Shown: positions 10,913 through 22,391 of the stretch, in pieces
Position numbering within the stretch: the first letter of the stretch is position 1
Layout of the letters: the number at the start of each line of letters is the position of its first letter
NCBI GenBank assembly: GCA_009739215.1
Contig: VSJF01000002.1
Span: 248,001-312,000, forward strand
DNA: 64,000 nt
From: Floccularia luteovirens
Lineage: Eukaryota > Basidiomycota > Agaricomycetes > Agaricales > Squamanitaceae
Direction of reading: 5' to 3'
Notes under the pieces: model-generated
Databases searched by the model: none
What the model saw: only the letters and a program-made list of their open reading frames with translations
What the model was told of the DNA's origin: nothing
Translations under genes and position numbers: made by a program

Positions 10913-11368
10913 TGTCAAGAACTGACTTCAGGGTCAACTCCGTGAACTCGGAGTTAACTCCCGTTGGATGTTAGATGCAGCTTCAATGATGTCCGTTGTG
11001 CCCTGCCAACTTCCAATGTCTAATTTACAAACGCCGAGGTTTGTGTCCAAAGACTGGAGTTATTGCGGGAAGTGGACGGAACTTAGAGAGGAACAAGATT
11101 ACAAGTCTTAGTTGATATTCAAACTACAGAACTGTGTACGTCTCTGTAGTTTAAGTACTGGCAACAATGTGTGAATATCCCCGAGGGTGGTAATGCGGGG
11201 AGGTACATTAAAAGAGGACAAAGGAATGATAAAAAAAGGATAAGTGTTTGTTACAAGTGTTATGTAATACGGGGGATGTATGTCCAAGAAATGGAGAAGG
11301 ATAAAAGGGTATGAAGTCCGAGGTAAGGTTTGGATGTCTGAGGTTTTGGAGGTGTTCGGATCCTGACA
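10913..11368 (-). mobile_element. Solo LTR, family B
   Basis: 456 bp, TGTCA...TGACA ends, flanked by the exact 5 bp duplication ATCTT (10908-10912 and 11369-11373). Inserted in copia gag sequence. Reverse orientation relative to the copy at 17141-18785. Confidence 0.88.
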
Positions 11369-11647
11369 ATCTTACTTTTGACATTTGACATTTAATTTGC
11401 CTTGCTAGTAGCACTACTTGAGGTAGCTTTCTGAATGTTAGCACCAGTGTACTAATGCTGCACAGCATTAGCTACATTGCTTAGATGGAGAGTCTGTGTA
11501 TCTTGGTTTTGTAGCAGTGTGGTTATAATCACATTCTATTTGTCTGGGATAGCTGCCAAGGCAATCAATGCCTGGAGCAACTCGGGGATAGCACAATCAT
11601 TTTCAGTCATGTGGTTGCAAATTTCCCTAAGTCTGAGAATGTCAGTC

Positions 11648-12088
11648 TGTCAGGAACCTGACATCTCTGCATATCATAGAGCACATGGACATATTACCAT
11701 GGACTTCCAATCATGGACATAAATGGATGTCAACAGACTTCATTCTATTTTAACCTTTAAGTTGTGTTGAACTCATGTTAATTCCCCCTTTAAATTCCCT
11801 TTATCCTATTATTATTATCTCCCTCATGTTCTATCCTCCATGTGGAGATAACAAATATCATTATATTTAAGCTACACATATTGTAATTATTCTGTAGCTT
11901 GAATATCAAATAAGACTTATAATTGCTCCATTCTCCATCCCTTCTCGTCTGTCTCTCTTCCTTCATTTCTCTACAAATAAGATATGGAAGTTAGCAGGGC
12001 ACAATGGACATTGTTGAAGCCATATCTTAGCTCCACTCTACAAGTATCTCCATGTTTATGGAGATCATATAGAAGTCAGATCTTGACA
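11648..12088 (+). mobile_element. Solo LTR, family C
   Basis: 441 bp starting TGTCAGGAACCTGACATC and ending CTTGACA; flanks CAGTC and TAGTC differ by one C/T change. Close relative at 21928-22391. A TATTTAAG box sits mid-element. Inserted in copia gag. Confidence 0.85.
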
Positions 12089-12741
12089 TAGTCTCAGGGT
12101 TGCCTCTGGACATTTTAAAGTCCTTTAGCTTTTTGTACAATTTGAAAATTGTTCCCAATTCCTTTTTCTCATATCTTGTGATGAGGAAATCCCATACTTC
12201 CTTAGCTGTTGTCATGTCTTTTACCAGTGCCCAAATGTCAGAGAAGATCTGCATTCTCAAATATCTCAGTGTCATAATGTTCTTTTCCTCAAACTCCAGG
12301 GCCAGCTTCATTTTAAACTCATTAAAGCTGTTAGAGTCTCCAGAAGGAAAGAGTCTGGTGCCTGACACATACATCCAGAGACTAGAGGTCATTATGAAAG
12401 CCTACATCTGCAACTTCCAGTTAAACCATTTGTTACTGGCAAAGATGAAAGAGACAGCAGTGATGACAAATGAAGTTGACATGTTTAAAAGTTTGTTTGA
12501 AGTTAAGAGCTGTAAAAGACAGCATCAGCTCAACATTTATATCAACAATCAAGATATAAAGCATAGCATGGAGACATCGTCTCAATATATAGATCTGCTG
12601 ATGACAGTAGAGTGGTCAATAGTATAAGCTCAATGCTATGCAGAGTGAGTATCAGAGACACTTAACTATCCAGGTAGAGCTTAGTTCCAGGTCATCTTAG
12701 GCAGCGACAAACGTGCCATAGAGACCAGTATCAGGGCCCAT

Positions 12742-13457
12742 TATTGAGCAGCACTCTGTATCACATAGTAGAGGGGACTGTTCTTGTTGTGACAGCACAA
12801 TCACATGATGGATTACATAATTCATCAGGTGATGAGTCACATGTGATATGTCACATGATGTGTCACATGACTACATCTATATATACCTCATGCCCTATGT
12901 ATCACATGCAGTATGACTAAGCATATTCTACAATCTTCTACAAGGTTCTATGCTCTAGACATATGATTATGTAGAACAATGCACAGACCATTATATATAA
13001 ATAGGTACATATAGTAGAACTGTATATAAGGACTCTATCTTCTTTTATAATAGACAGTCCTTTCTGGATAAGTAGTAGTATACTAACCTAAGTGTAAGAT
13101 TAAGTAAGCACAAGGTAAGACTTGAGTCCCTATCACTGTGCAATATATAGATGGCTGCTCAATAGTTCTTACCTTAGAGCTTACTTTGACTTAGAGACTT
13201 AGACTAGTACTGGCTACTATAAATGAAATTTGACAAAGGACATAAGGTCCAGTAGCTCTACTTATATACATAATTGGTGTTTGTACATCTTTGTATAATG
13301 GTCTGTGCAAGTATACACTAACATATCATATGACTATATATAGAAGCTTGTAGAAGCTTATAGAATGTTTGTGAGTATCATATATCATAGAGCATATGAG
13401 TGTGAGACATGTCATCAGTCACATGCTCCATTACATGACCAATTATATAATCAGTCA
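12742..13457 (-). mobile_element. Copia LTR, family E, truncated, hosting another LTR
   Basis: Reads as the reverse complement of the LTRs at 24824-25178 and 25807-26160; its outer end is TATTGAGCAGC (TG changed to TA). It is the 5' LTR of the minus-strand copia remnant: an ATGGGCCC PBS core lies directly next to it. Interrupted by the LTR at 12785-13164, and cut at about 13457 where it runs straight into a truncated family A LTR. Confidence 0.75.
12785..13164 (+). mobile_element. Solo LTR, family D, nested
   Basis: 380 bp, starts TGTTGTGACAGC, ends GCTGCTCAATA, with exact 5 bp duplication GTTCT (12780-12784, 13165-13169). It splits a family E LTR, so it is younger than that copy. Confidence 0.85.
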
Positions 13458-14437
13458 TGGGGTTTAGGCATTGTCGTTTACTGGTCTTGTCGTGAGAGTG
13501 TCCAGGTTAGAGAATGGTTGGGGTTTGCTAGTCAGGTTTCCCTAGCGCGATGGTAGGTTACGCTACCACACAGGTTACAAACCACCTGTCAGGGTCTCTC
13601 TGAGATCAGTTACAGAGGTGGGGACAGCCAGGCGTTTTAGGCTGTACGGTGTCGTCTGTGCCATTATTTACAATGATCTTGCCGTCCTAGACAAGGGAGG
13701 GAGAGTCACTTAGTTGTCACTGAGGTAACAGAGTAATTGCTCATATTAGGAGGTACTTAAAACTAAGATCAAGCTGAGGCTTGACTGTAGTTTTGTGCTA
13801 CTTAAATACAAGTACACTACTTCTAATAATAACTATTGCGTGCTTGCTCAGTAAGCTACAAGTCAACACGGAGTCATACTGAAGTGTCTACCAGTCATTT
13901 AGAAGCATATACTAGTCACTACGAGTTAATAGAAGCAAGGCACAAGTTAGATACATGTTGAGCAGCCATGTGTGCAAGACACAGTGGAGGAACTCAAAGT
14001 CTTACCTTGTGCTTACTTAGATCACACCTTAGGGTTAGTGTTACTACTACGACCTAGTGAATAGGACTTTTATCTATTCTGCATAAGAGTGTCCTTAAAT
14101 ACAGTTCTAGCTGTATGTACATATTTGTGTAAGGGTCCATGCTATGTCTGTCATAGTCACATGTCTACTTCATAGAACCTTGTAGAAAGTTATAGAACAT
14201 GTTTAGTCATACTGCATGTGATGCATAGGGCATAGGGCATATGTGAGTGTAGTCATGTGACACATCATGTGACATATCATCTGACTCATCACCTGACGAA
14301 TTATGTAATCCATCATGTGATCATGCTGACGCAACAATATAAAACATGTATGGGAAACAAGTAAATGAGGCGGGAATGTATTGTGCATGCGTTCTAAAGT
14401 CCAGGGAGATAGCGCGTATCCGGATAAGGTCATAACA
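13458..14437 (-). mobile_element. LTR, family A, truncated, hosting another LTR
   Basis: Begins inside the family A sequence (the terminal TGTTACC end is missing) and ends GGTCATAACA at 14437. Contains the nested LTR at 13956-14336. The truncated end abuts a truncated family E LTR, pointing to a deletion or recombination between two elements. Confidence 0.8.
13956..14336 (-). mobile_element. Solo LTR, family D, nested
   Basis: 381 bp, plus strand begins TGTTGAGCAGCC and ends GACGCAACA; flanks ATACA and ATATA, a 5 bp duplication with one C/T change. Splits the family A LTR. Confidence 0.82.
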
Positions 14438-15180
14438 GCAACAGTTGTAGGAGCAGGTTTATGGGGTCTAAGTGGAGGTGACATCTTAGTTCTGGAGGAA
14501 TAGGTTTCTAGCTTGGTTGGTGTATGAATAGAGAGTAGTGAACAAGGAGTGGAAACTCTTTGTTCCAGTCTGATGTATATTGACAACTGGTCTGTGAGAC
14601 TATTGTAGTTAAGGGAGTTGAGCTGTATGGTGCTAAGCTTCACAACTTTTGTAGTAAGTTGTTATAGTTTCTCATGGACCTTAAAGGAGGTGTACAATTC
14701 TCTGAATCTAGGGGCATTCTTGGATGCAACTTTATCAAGCCAGTTGTTGACAAAGAGATGTTTGTCTTCTTCTTTAAATAATCATTTGATGTCAGAGAGG
14801 CAAAGATAATTGATTTCTGGAGATACTTGAGGGTATAGTGGACTTGTGAAAGTCATGCTATCTGAATCAGAGGACTAGGATCCTTGGTGTCTAGATGCAG
14901 ACATGGAGAGGTGGTGGAGACATTGGTTATGGTGAGGGTAATTTTACAAGAGAGAAGATTGGGGATAGAGCCAGTGCTGGTGATGGTAATGGAGACTCAG
15001 ATGGTGGTACAAGTATTGTGGTGGATGCGAGTGGTAATATGAGTGGTATAAATACAGGAGTAGAGGTCACTGAGGCAGACTGGGTTCTGAAAGAAGAGCA
15101 GGGAATATTTTCTGTGAAGGTGGTGGTTGGTGCTGGGGAAGTTTCATTTGACTGTGTCATCTCAAGAGATTGAGAGGAAT
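14438..15180 (-). mobile_element. Retroelement gag-like remnant
   Basis: On the minus strand two linked open stretches are rich in Ser/Thr/Pro ('PPSESPLPSPALALSP', 'PLRPHKPAPTTV') and separated by stops. Composition and position next to an LTR suggest a decayed gag start. No catalytic domain is visible and the family is uncertain. Confidence 0.4.
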
Positions 15181-15317
15181 AGGGAGATGGATTCCATGGA
15201 TCATCTTATATGCTTTCAGGATTTCTAAAGCATTCTTTAAGTGGGATTCAGGTTTCTAGGAGTTGTCTGAGAATGGATATCCTTTCTACTTGATGAGATA
15301 ATGAACATCAGCAAATC

Positions 15318-15540
15318 TTGGGTCAACTATGGAGCACTATGGAGTGCTCCATAGTGCCCATAGCATGGGTTCCCAACTCTAGAGCACTCCATAGTGCTCC
15401 ATAGATACATAAGTATTTCTGTAGTGCTTCATAGTACTCCATAATGCTCCATAGATATTTGTATAGTAACCCATAGTAAGCCATAGTGTCCATAGTACCC
15501 ATAGCATAGGTTCCCAACTCCAGAGCACTCCATAGTACTA
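15318..15540. repeat. CCATAGT-type minisatellite
   Basis: Irregular tandem copies of about 10 bp of the type CTCCATAGTG / CCCATAGTAA. A larger internal duplication repeats the block GGTTCCCAACTC-AGAGCACTCCATAGT twice. Reverse complement of the array at 16370-16715. Confidence 0.8.
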
Positions 15541-15639
15541 CTATAATAGTATATATACTTTATTGAATTATTCATTTTATTATATTTATTTTATTTTTAC
15601 TACTATAATTACTACATACTACTATATAATACTACATAG

Positions 15640-16010
15640 AAGAAATAAAAAAAAGACAAAAAAAGTTGGACAAAAAAATATAAAAAGTGGGAAAAAAAAA
15701 ACATAAAAAGTCAGAAAACATAACTGAAAAGACAGAAGAAGTCAGAAACATGACAAAAAAGAGAAAGATTGGAAACATACCAAAAAAGGCAAAAAAAGTT
15801 GGAAATATATAGAAAGAAAGAAAAAAGTTTAAAACATATGAAAAAACAAGGAAAAAAGTTGGAAACATATGAAACAAGAGAAGGAAAATTGAAAACATAA
15901 CTAGAAAGAGAGGAAATATATAAAAAAAGAAGGAAAAAGTTGGACATACAAGGAAAAAGTTGAAAACATAAAAAAAAAAGAGGAAAAAAGTGAACACAAA
16001 ATATACCAAA
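15640..16010. repeat. A-rich purine-strand repeat tract
   Basis: Strong strand asymmetry: the plus strand is nearly all A and G with short repeats of the form AAAAAGTTGGAAACATA at ~20-30 bp spacing. The open frame on the other strand encodes only Phe-rich low complexity and is not a gene. Confidence 0.8.
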
Positions 16011-16369
16011 ATGCCCAAGCTATCACATCTTCTCAACTCCTTCCATCTCTAGGTCCTGATAATGAGCAGATATAGCAGAGATGTATGACAATGGAATGAA
16101 TCTAGAAAAAGAATATCAGTAAAAGAAAAGGAGGAAAGAATGACTTACAAAGATGAAGGTTGAAAACTTCAAAGCAAAAAAAAAAGTTGAAGTTCGAAGT
16201 ATGACATATCAGCCACAGGTCACATGACTTTGCTGAAGTTGAAATTTGAACTTCAAAAAAAAAAAATTTTCCAAGTCCAAAAATCTTTCTAAGTCCAAGT
16301 CCGATGTTTTGCTTATCTAATCCAAAAAGCGAAATAGTACTCTAAGTCAAAATACTACAGATTACTATA

Positions 16370-16715
16370 CATTATTATACAAATTTATATAGCATCTATA
16401 GAATACTATGGAAATGATTAATATCTATGGACTACTATGAGTTACTATGGAATACTATAAGTTACTATGGAATACTATGGATCACTATGGAATACTATGG
16501 ATACTATGGATTACTATGGAATACTATGGAATACTATAGATTACTATGAGTTACTATGGGTTACTATGAGTTACTATGGGTTACTATGAGTTACTATGGG
16601 TTACTATAGAAATGATTAACATCTATGGACTACTATGGGTTACTATGGAAAATAGCCAAAATCTATGGGTCACTATGGGTCACTATGGATCACTACAGGT
16701 GCTATGGCTTACTAT
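16370..16715. repeat. TTACTATGGG minisatellite
   Basis: Tandem 10 bp units such as TTACTATGAG and TTACTATGGG, regular around 16540-16610 and more varied toward both ends. Inverted relative to the array at 15318-15540. The left end of the gypsy integrase fragment abuts this array. Confidence 0.88.
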
Positions 16716-16723
16716 GGCTCAAG

Positions 16724-17140
16724 TCAGACTAAAACCAGGATTTGCTGATGAATTCTTTTCCCATTGTTCTGGTGTATTACGATTTTTTCTACCTTGTATT
16801 CCTCAGTGTTGTTGATGAGATTTGGGGGTGGTTTTGTATAATTGGGTCCATGAACCTTGGTTTCTTGGTATGGAGTGAGGAGTGAGGCATGGAAAATAGG
16901 GTGTATCCTCCATGAGGTTGGAAGTTTTAGTCGATAGGTCAAAGAGTCTAAGACTTCTGTAATAGGAAATGGACCTTCCCATTTATATACTAGTTTCCTT
17001 TTCTGGTATCTGAGTTTCAGATGTTTTGATTCTAACTATACTAGATTGTTCTTCTTAAAGGATGTAAACTTGTTCTTGACTCAACTTATCATTGTTTGAT
17101 ATATGAGTTTATGTGCTGCATTTACTTCATCTTGTGCTTC
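16724..17140 (-). pseudogene. Gypsy integrase C-terminal fragment
   Basis: Encodes 'LPTSWRIHPIFHASLLTPY' and 'HGPNYTKPPPNLI', hallmark of the module between integrase and chromodomain, then breaks off inside the expected chromodomain at the satellite border. Frame continues, with stops, to 17140, where solo LTR 17141-18785 interrupts it. Confidence 0.8.
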
Positions 17141-18785
17141 TATCAGAATCTGAATACCTCTGATACCTTGGACATCCTAAACCTTACCTCAGACATATTT
17201 CTGTTCATCTTGGACTTCTTTTAATTACCTTTTCCCCTTTTCTCCATTTCTCAGACTTACAGTTCTCCATATTACATAACCTTTATAACAAATACTTTTC
17301 CTTATTCTGTCATCCCTTTATTCACTTTAATGTACCTCCCCACATTACCACCCTCAGGGATATTCATATGTTGTTACTAGTATTTAAACTACAGAGATGT
17401 ACACAGTTCTGTAGTTTGAATATCAACTAAGACTCATACTCTTATTCTCTTGAGTCCTTATCCTCTTCCTGCAACCACTCTGGTCTTTGGACATTCACCT
17501 CAGCATTTGTAAATTAGACATTGGAAGTTGGCAGGGCACAATGGTGTGGGAAGGCTGCACAGCGTCACCTCGGAAATCACCATTTCTTGCTATTGGTTGC
17601 CACCCACAACTTTAGTGATCCAATTAGTGAGCAACCGATAAGCCTATCACATATTCTCCTGATTCTATGTCATATTAACATCAATCCAGAAGCTACAGAA
17701 ACCTCGGACATGTCTATTTGAATATACCATGCGATTCCCCTTACTTTCTTCTTTTACCCCTCCAGCCCAGCAACCAATCAATCCCCTGCACATCCTCTCT
17801 TAATCTCCATACCCCGTGACATCACGTGTGACTTCTCCTGACCAACTCTCCACTTAACAGCCACCGAGATAACCAGACTGTGGGATCACCCTTCCTATCT
17901 TGACGATTACACTATCTGATTGCTCAGCACCCTTGTCCACCCTTGTGCCATCCGGTTATCTCACGTGCGACTCCAAAAATAGTGAGGTACGCCCCAGACT
18001 TCTGTGATCATGTGCAATGTGAGCATTGTGCACTCACTCGCTGGCCTGTTGACTATACCAAACTCTTCACAACTACTTCATTTTCTCCTCTACCCTTTCG
18101 CTTATTAAAGATTGGATTCTCCCATACTCTTTGAACTATTTCTCTGTTTATCTTGTTTTTCGCACTGTCTTACAAATAGTAAAATTAAAAATACTTCAAT
18201 AGCTACTTGCAAATGTTCTCTCTCTGTAGGAAGAACAAAAACTTGTACAGTAGTTAGATAAAATTTTAGTTTTTTCCCTTTCCCCTCTCCTCAGAGAATA
18301 TTCAGAAGCAGAGAAAACCAGCTCACCCTAAGTTTCTTTGCTCTCCCAACTGATTTCACCACTTCTGCCCACTATAAGTCGTCTAACTTGTCAAATATCA
18401 TTCTTCACACTCTTCTGTTGGCATATTAGGACCCTTTAGTATAAAAAAAAAAACTCGCTTGTCCAAGTGAGGATCTCACTGTCACTTTGTTCTCCCTTGC
18501 TTCACTTGGACATCTCTCGCCTTCGCTTATTCTCTTGACCTTGTCCTGTGTTTGCTCTCTTTATCTGCTCTCAATGTTGCATTTATCTGTAACCTCATAC
18601 AACCTCCTTCTTACCAATCTCTAGAAGACATTTTAGATACATAGATGGAAGCGCTAGTGTCCCATAGGTTTCTGAACCTACTTGCACTTAACCTCTCTTC
18701 AATGGACATCATTGAAGCTGCATCTAATATCTGATGGGTGTTAACTCTGAGTTCATGGAGTTGACCCCAAAGTCAGTTCTTGACA
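17141..18785 (+). mobile_element. Solo LTR, family B, hosting element X
   Basis: Exact 5 bp duplication GCTTC (17136-17140, 18786-18790). The left terminus reads TATCAGAATCTGAATACC, against TGTCAGGATCCGAACACC in the reverse complement of the copy at 10913-11368: only G-to-A and C-to-T changes. Contains the nested 1.16 kb element at 17545-18701. Sits in integrase. Confidence 0.85.
17545..18701 (+). mobile_element. Element X, 1.16 kb LTR-like insertion, copy 1
   Basis: Starts TGTGGGAAGG, ends CTCTCTTCA (TG...CA), flanked by exact 4 bp duplication ATGG (17541-17544, 18702-18705). An inverted copy lies at 20359-21518. A shared 63-codon open frame (17943-18134 here) lacks any known motif. Solo LTR of an unseen element is the simplest reading. 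Confidence 0.75.
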
Positions 18786-19500
18786 GCTTCTTGAATTGAT
18801 TTCAATCTTTCTTTGGTTGATGGCACATTGCTTTTGTTGTATGCCATTGGAAAGGGTTATGGGTTGTATCTCATCATTATGAAGAATGGAGATTTGTCTC
18901 AAAGTGCATGGGGTTTCTGATTATATGAAAATTCTAGTAATGGAAGGTGTGAGTTCTATGTTTCGGGGTTGTTTGCACAGAAGATGGCTAGGATATATTT
19001 CTATTTCTTGATTTGTGTGTTCTATGCCTCCATCTATTTGAGGGTGGTAGATAGTGCTCATAGCTAGTTTGATGTCTAGGAGTTTTTCAAATTCTTGAAA
19101 TGCTTTAGAGATGAATTGAGGTCCTCTGTCTGATATGATCTTGTCTGAAAGACCAAAGCATTTGTATACATGGTTGATTAAGAGTTGGGCAATCTGGATT
19201 GTATCTATTATTTTGTGACAAGGGATTAGAATTACCCTCTTTGTAAGCCCATAGTCTACTACAACCATGATACTATCATAGCCATCTGATTTGGGAAGAT
19301 CTGTGATAAAATCTACAGATGTTTGTATAAATGGTCTGTTGTTTTCTGGGGTGCCTATTGGATTATAGGGTGGAGTGGTTGGGTGTCTGTTTATTTTCAT
19401 TTGCTGGCAGATGGTGCAGCCTTTGACATAATTCTTTGTGAACGCATATATTCTAGGTCACCAGTAGTCTCTTTTCAGGAGTTCTAGGATGCAGAGTATT
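18786..19500 (-). pseudogene. Gypsy integrase core fragment
   Basis: Encodes 'SVDFITDLPKSDGYDSIMVV', 'FGLSDKIISDRGPQFISKAF' and 'YHPQIDGGIEHTNQEIE', giving the D,D,E catalytic triad of the integrase core. Downstream 'KSPFFIMMRYNP' and 'ERLKSIQEA' continue the domain up to the LTR insertion at 18785. Frames shift near 18920. Confidence 0.85.
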
Positions 19501-19903
19501 CCTGAGTGTCCCATAGGAGTGGAATTATGATATTTCTATAATAGTTGTCTTCTTAAGTTTTTCATTTATTGGAACATAGCATTTGTTCTAATAGAAGAGG
19601 AGTCTGTCTTGTATTTTCCAATCTGGTAATGTGGTTTTTATTATTAGAAAGTTCTTTATGATAGTTGATTGCTTCTTACACCATTGGTTCTTTCTTATGA
19701 GAGTTGAGAATTTCTTGTCTGATTTCTATATTGATGACTTAGATAAATATCTGCTTTGGGAGCATGGTGATATCTTTGTTATTATGATCCTCATTTGGGA
19801 TATAGTCTGGTCTTCTGGAAAGTGCATCACTTTGCACTATTTGTGAACCAGGCATGTGTATTAACACAATGTTGAATTCTGATAGGAATAGGCTCCATCG
19901 GGC

Positions 19904-20358
19904 CTATCTTCTGTTTAATTTCTGTGGGCTTCTGTAGTAGATAAGGTTCTTGTGGTCACATGTCACAATGACTAGGAATGGAGATCTGAGAAGAAAATGT
20001 CTCCATTCTGTGAGGACTCTGATTACTACAAAGAGTTCTTGATTATAGATCTTGTAATTTCTTTCTGTTTCTGTGAACAATTTGGATATGAATCCACATG
20101 GGTGCCATAGCCCATTTATGTCTTTTTGTTTTAGAACTGCTCCTGATGCATATTTGGATATGTCCATTTCTAGTAAGAATTGTTTCTTGAAGTCTGGCAT
20201 TTGTAATACTAGTGCAGTAGTAAATGCTTTCTTGAGTTTCTTGAATGATGATTGACATTCATTTATCCAAATAAACTTAGTGTTTTTCTTGAGGAGTTCA
20301 TTTAGCAGTTGTGCTAAATCTGAGAACTTGTGTATGAATTTTCTATAAAAGTTTCCGA
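19904..20358 (-). pseudogene. Gypsy RNase H region
   Basis: Encodes 'NFYRKFIHKFSDLAQLLNEL', 'MPDFKKQFLLEMDISKYASG', 'HPCGFISKLFTETERNYKIY' and 'ELFVVIRVLTEWRHFL', the RT connection and RNase H of Ty3/gypsy elements. The first RNase H aspartate is kept (EMDIS). Stops separate the pieces. Confidence 0.85.
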
Positions 20359-21518
20359 TGAAGAGAGGTTAAGTGCAAGTAGGTTCAGAAACCTATGGGA
20401 CACAGCACTTCTGTCTGTGTATCTAAAATGTCTTCTAGAGATCAGTAAGAAGGAGGTTGTATGAGGTTACAAATAAATGCAATGTCGAGAGCAGATAAAG
20501 GGAGCAAACACAGAACAAGGTCAAGAGAATAAGTGAAGGCAAGAGACGTTCAAGTAAAGCAAGGGAGAATGAAGCAACAGTGAGGTCCTCACTTGGATGA
20601 GTGAGTTTTTTTTTTTTTTTACACTAAAGGGTCCTAATATGCCAACAGAAGAGTGTAAAGGACAATATTTGACAAGTTAGATGACTTATAGTGGGTAGAA
20701 GTGGTGAAATTAGTCAGGAGAGTGAAGAAACTTAGGGTGAGCTGGTTTTCTCTGCTTCTGAATATTCTCTTGAGGAGAGGGGAAAGGGAAAACTAAAAAT
20801 TTTATCTAACTACTGTATAAGTTTTTGTTCTTCCTATAGAGAGAGAACATTTGTGAGTAGCTAGCAAAGTATTTTTAATTTTACTGTTTGTAAGACAGTG
20901 CAAAAAATGAGATAAATGGAGAAATAGTTCAAAGAGTGTGGGAGAATCCAATCTTTAATAAGCAAAAGGGTAGGGGAGAAAATGAAGTAGTTATGAAGAG
21001 TTTGGTATAGTCAACAGGCTGGCGAGTGAGTGTGCAATGCTCACGTTGCACATGATCACAGAAGTCTGGGACATACCTCACTATTTTTGGAGTCGCATGT
21101 GAGATAACTGGATGGCACAAGGGTGGACAAGGGTGCTGAGTGATCAGATAGTGCGATCGTCAAGATAGGAAGGGTGATCCCACAGTCTGGTTATCTTGGT
21201 AGCCGTTAAGTGGAGAGTTGGTCAGAAGAAGCCACATGTGATGTCACAGGGTATGGAGATTAAGAGAGGATGTGCAGGAGATTGATTGGTCACTGGGCTA
21301 GAGGGGTAAAAGAAAGAAGTAAGGGGAATCACATGGTATATTCAAATAGACATGTCCGAGGTTTCTGTAGCTTCTGGATTGGTGTTAATATGACATGGAA
21401 TCAGGAGAATATGTGGTAGGCTTATCAGTCACTCACTAATTGGATCGCTAAAGTTGTGGGTGGTGATCAATAGCAAGAAATGGTGATTTCCAAGATGAGG
21501 CTGTGTGGCCTTCCCACA
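20359..21518 (-). mobile_element. Element X, copy 2 (inverted)
   Basis: 1,160 bp, same ends as copy 1 in reverse orientation, exact 4 bp duplication CCGA (20355-20358, 21519-21522). Removing it rejoins the gypsy reading 'SFLGF|GNFYRKFI', which confirms both ends and the 4 bp duplication length. Confidence 0.82.
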
Positions 21519-21522
21519 CCGA

Positions 21523-21927
21523 ATCCAAGGAAACTTCTAATTTGTTTGACTGATTATGGTGGCAGCTAGTTTTTCAATTCCTTTTAGTTTCATAGAATCC
21601 ATCAAGATCTTATTTTCTAAAATGATAAGTCCTAGGTATTCTATCTGTTTTTTGTTGAATTTATATTTCTCTATTTTTAGATAGAAGTCATGTTCTTTTA
21701 GCCTTTTTAAGACTTTCAGGGTTCTTTCAGTTTGTTCCAGTGTTTCTAAAAATATTAGGATATCATCCATGTAAATGGTGACCCATCCTTCATCAATCAT
21801 ATCTCTAAATATATCGTCTATTATGTTTTGGAAGGTTGCAGGGAAATTGCACATTCTGAAAAATATTACTGTGGGCTTGAAGAGTCTCATTTTGGTCTTG
21901 AATACTGCTTTAGGCTTGTCATCCTTC
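21523..21927 (-). pseudogene. Gypsy reverse transcriptase, C-terminal half
   Basis: Encodes 'FKPTVIFFRMCNFPATFQNI' and 'GWVTIYMDDILIF' with the catalytic YMDD box, then 'LKEHDFYLKIEKYKFNKKQI' and 'EYLGLIILEN'. Separated from its N-terminal half by the solo LTR 21928-22391. Confidence 0.88.
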
Positions 21928-22391
21928 TGTCAGGAACCTGACATCTCTGCACCTCACTGGAATACACAGACATGTCATCACAGACTTCATTCAACAGACA
22001 TAAGCAGATGTCAATGGACTTTCTTCTATTTTAACCTTTAAGTCGTGTTTAACTCATATTAATTCCCCTTTTAAATTCCCTTTATCCTATTATTGTTATC
22101 TCCCTCATGTTCTATCCTCCATATGGAGATAACAAACCTTCACTGTATTTAAGCTACATATATTGTAATTATTCTGTAGCTTGAATATCAATTAAGACTT
22201 GTACTCGCTCCATTCTCCATCCCTCTTATCTGCCTCTCTTCCCCTGTCCTTTACAGGACATCTTTCTCCATTCCTACAAGTAAGACACAGAAGTCAGCAG
22301 GGTGCAATGGACATCGTTGAAGCCACGTCTTAACTCTGTCCTACAGGTATCTCTGCATTCACGGAGATCATATTAAAGTCAGCTCTTGACA
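21928..22391 (+). mobile_element. Solo LTR, family C
   Basis: 464 bp, TGTCAGGAACC...CTCTTGACA, exact 5 bp duplication CCTTC (21923-21927, 22392-22396). Inserted in the RT coding region. Confidence 0.9.

Larger units (their letters stand above)
10735..12741 (-). mobile_element. Copia-type retrotransposon, gag remnant (minus strand)
   Basis: On the minus strand, after an LTR (12742-13457), a PBS-like ATGGGCCC sequence (12732-12739) is followed by a Ty1/copia gag polyprotein of the UBN2 type: 'WMYVSGTRLFPSGD', 'FSDIWALVKDMTTAKEVWDF', 'LYKKLKDFKMSRGNPE' (12027-12392), then degraded 'RLTFSDLGKFATT' and a basic Lys-rich tail at 10740-10918. Two solo LTRs (10913-11368 and 11648-12088) interrupt it and stops break it. 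It is cut at the left by the LTR at 10155-10734; no pol is seen. Confidence 0.75.

Noticed and set aside
14203..14643. 146-codon open frame on the minus strand
   Set aside because: It runs from retroelement sequence through the LTR end at 14437 and into the nested family D LTR, so it is a chance frame across junctions.
15632..16036. 134-codon Phe-rich open frame on the minus strand, which looks like a multi-span membrane protein
   Set aside because: It is the complement of an A-rich purine repeat tract. The translation is low-complexity FFLF/YVF without any conserved pattern and no splice structure.
16370..16715. CRISPR-like regular array
   Set aside because: Units are 10 bp in direct tandem with no unique spacers, in a eukaryotic genome; it is a minisatellite.
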